In this document: positions 62,975 to 64,000 of the stretch, one piece after another | Position numbering within the stretch: position 1 is the stretch's first letter | Layout of the letters: every line of letters starts with the position of its first letter | NCBI RefSeq assembly: GCF_000284595.1 | Contig: NC_017671.1 | Location: 4,373,001-4,437,000 of the forward strand | Direction of reading: 5' to 3' | From: Stenotrophomonas maltophilia D457 | GTDB taxonomy: Bacteria > Pseudomonadota > Gammaproteobacteria > Xanthomonadales > Xanthomonadaceae | Length of the DNA stretch: 64,000 nucleotides | Position numbers and translations under genes: made by a program | Notes under the pieces: model-generated | What the model was told of the DNA's origin: nothing | Databases searched by the model: none | The model's input: the letters and a program-made list of their open reading frames with translations, nothing else

Positions 62975-63331
62975 ATGACCACGCCGCACTCCCCTCCCCC
63001 GCGCCCGATCCAGGAAGCGCCGTCACGCGCTCCGAGCCCTGACCCCAACAGCCTCATCGCCATCCTGCACGCCATTGGCGCAGGCGCTGCGGCCGATGGC
63101 CAGCCCTGGCCCGAGCGGTATCATCTACGCAGCCGGCAGATGCAGTTGTCCGACGCCGACTGCGCACTCACCGGCCAGCGCATCGTGCAGGAGATCCTGC
63201 TGGCGGCCGAGCGCACGCGCCAGAACGGTGAGCCCGAGCAGTACGTCGGCGACCGGGTGATGGAGGGGCTGGTGATGGCCGATCTGGCGCTGACCGCCTT
63301 CATCCACGAGCGGATGCGACCCAAGGACTGA
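62975..63331 (+). CDS. Hypothetical small protein
   Basis: A 118-residue protein with a Pro-rich disordered N-terminus (MTTPHSPPPRPIQEAPSRAP) and a helical remainder (NSLIAILHAIGAGAAADG; QIVQEILLAAERTRQNGEPEQYVGDRVMEGLVMADLALTAFIHERM, cut). GGAG lies six bases before the ATG. Not recognised with certainty; similar small Pseudomonas/Stenotrophomonas proteins exist, but I cannot name the family. It lies directly behind the structured leader. Confidence 0.65.
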   Translation: MTTPHSPPPRPIQEAPSRAPSPDPNSLIAILHAIGAGAAADGQPWPERYHLRSRQMQLSDADCALTGQRIVQEILLAAERTRQNGEPEQYVGDRVMEGLVMADLALTAFIHERMRPKD

Positions 63332-63379
63332 GCGCACGCTTATGGCGCGGACCTTTCTGCCTGTGTGCGGGGGCGACGA

Positions 63380-63910
63380 ATGAAGATGCACGGCCTGGCC
63401 GCTGCGGTGGTGTGCATCGCAGTGATCGGCGCGATGTGGGTGGAGTGGCCCGAGCCCGCGGGCGATCAGGTGTGGGCCTACCAGAAGCTGCAGCCGGCCG
63501 ATTACCGCCTGCTGCACAGTGATGCACTCGGCTTCGTGACCGCGAAGGCCCACGAGGGTTTTGAACTGCACGCGCGCTATGCCGGGGTAATGTCCTTCGA
63601 GATCCGCTGCAAGGGCGTGCTGGTTATGGAGGTGGAGAACGCGCCCTCGCGCGTGCTGATCCGCATGCCCGCCGATGCACGGTGGCGGGCGCCGGATATC
63701 GAACGGCTGCGCATCAGCTTCGAGCGTTGGCTGGATCTGCACCAGAGCCAGGGGCGATTGCTGGTGGAAAGCGCGGGGCCTTCGTGGGTTGAGGCACGGT
63801 TTGGGCGCTTCAATGGGTTGGTGCTGGATGAGCAGCGGTGTCTGCTTGGGGCGCCGGCGCACCGCCAGGCCGATCCCACCAACGACTTCAGCGCTGAAGT
63901 GCCTTCGTAG
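63380..63910 (+). CDS. Hypothetical protein with N-terminal membrane anchor
   Basis: A 176-residue protein with an N-terminal hydrophobic helix (LAAAVVCIAVIGAMW) that acts as a signal anchor, then a soluble domain (YQKLQPADYRLLHSDALGFVTAKAHEGFELHARYAGVMSFEIRCKGVLVMEVENAPSRVL) of mixed structure. The ATG at 63380 has GGGG seven bases upstream. It follows the previous gene by 48 bases on the same strand and may be co-transcribed. Not recognised. Confidence 0.62.
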   Translation: MKMHGLAAAVVCIAVIGAMWVEWPEPAGDQVWAYQKLQPADYRLLHSDALGFVTAKAHEGFELHARYAGVMSFEIRCKGVLVMEVENAPSRVLIRMPADARWRAPDIERLRISFERWLDLHQSQGRLLVESAGPSWVEARFGRFNGLVLDEQRCLLGAPAHRQADPTNDFSAEVPS

Positions 63911-64000
63911 GCTGACGCCTATAGTGGCGCTGCATCTGCACAGTAAGGGGCCGCCCGCCGCTCGATCATCAAGGGCGGCGCCAACGTCAGGGGCGGTCTG
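63911..64000. other. Window end, no gene seen
   Basis: The last 90 bases contain no coding frame of length and no recognisable repeat. Confidence 0.4.

Overview
The window looks like chromosomal DNA of a Stenotrophomonas species (Xanthomonadales), most likely of the S. maltophilia complex. The evidence is the very high GC content, the Xanthomonadaceae-style gene content (hmgA-hpd-MarR, tryptophan 2,3-dioxygenase, a fused Mrp antiporter subunit, LpxO, OpgB, biosynthetic SpeA), and above all the dozens of short GTAG-headed hairpins between genes. These match the known SMAG repeat family of S. maltophilia. All calls come from reading the sequence; no database search was run.

Layout. 1-4.6 kb: tryptophan genes on the minus strand in the order trpE, SIMPL-domain gene, trpG, trpD, trpC (cut by the window edge). 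4.9-9.4 kb: YegS-like lipid kinase, a candidate GGA-rich small RNA, GNAT acetyltransferase, rpe, a J-domain protein, purC and an Mpo1-like dioxygenase. 9.7-15.6 kb: a six-gene Mrp cation/proton antiporter operon with mrpA and mrpB fused. 15.7-18.1 kb: a Na+/Ca2+ exchanger, a lipoprotein and an unknown protein. 18.1-21.3 kb: tyrosine/homogentisate catabolism (hmgA, hpd) with a divergent MarR regulator. 21.3-25.9 kb: an unknown membrane protein, a thioredoxin-like lipoprotein, a peptide transporter and kynA. 26.2-30.1 kb: a 2-oxoacid dehydrogenase operon (E1 alpha, E1 beta, an SH3-like protein, E2). 30.2-37.0 kb: VOC protein, WYL regulator, NAD(P)-binding oxidoreductase, diguanylate cyclase, DUF808 protein and an AarF/UbiB kinase, with a tandem SMAG array. 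37.2-42.3 kb: opgB with a premature amber codon, a repeat-rich intergenic region and an MscS-type channel. 42.4-48.5 kb: lipocalin, FAD oxidoreductase, PepSY proteins and a two-component system. 48.5-52.5 kb: divergent speA and speE, then lpxO. 53.0-55.5 kb: a complete IS21-family element inside a lipopolysaccharide-kinase-like gene. 56.2-57.5 kb: a P-II protein, UbiK and a rifampin ADP-ribosyltransferase homologue. 57.5-64.0 kb: an accessory-looking patchwork of small unknown genes, a Fic protein, degenerate copies, dispersed palindromes and a strongly structured leader.

Functional themes. Aromatic amino acid metabolism recurs (trp synthesis, tyrosine catabolism, kynurenine entry). So do ion and osmotic homeostasis (Mrp, Na+/Ca2+ exchanger, MscS channel, OpgB) and envelope lipid modification (LpxO, the disrupted kinase, OpgB). 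The most notable signals are the GGA-rich RNA candidate at 5.93-6.03 kb, the amber codon in opgB, the IS21 insertion with a 7-bp target duplication that restores an intact kinase frame when removed, the SH3-like gene and the altered E2 active-site motif in the dehydrogenase operon, the Arr homologue, and the nested hairpin leader at 62.74-62.95 kb.
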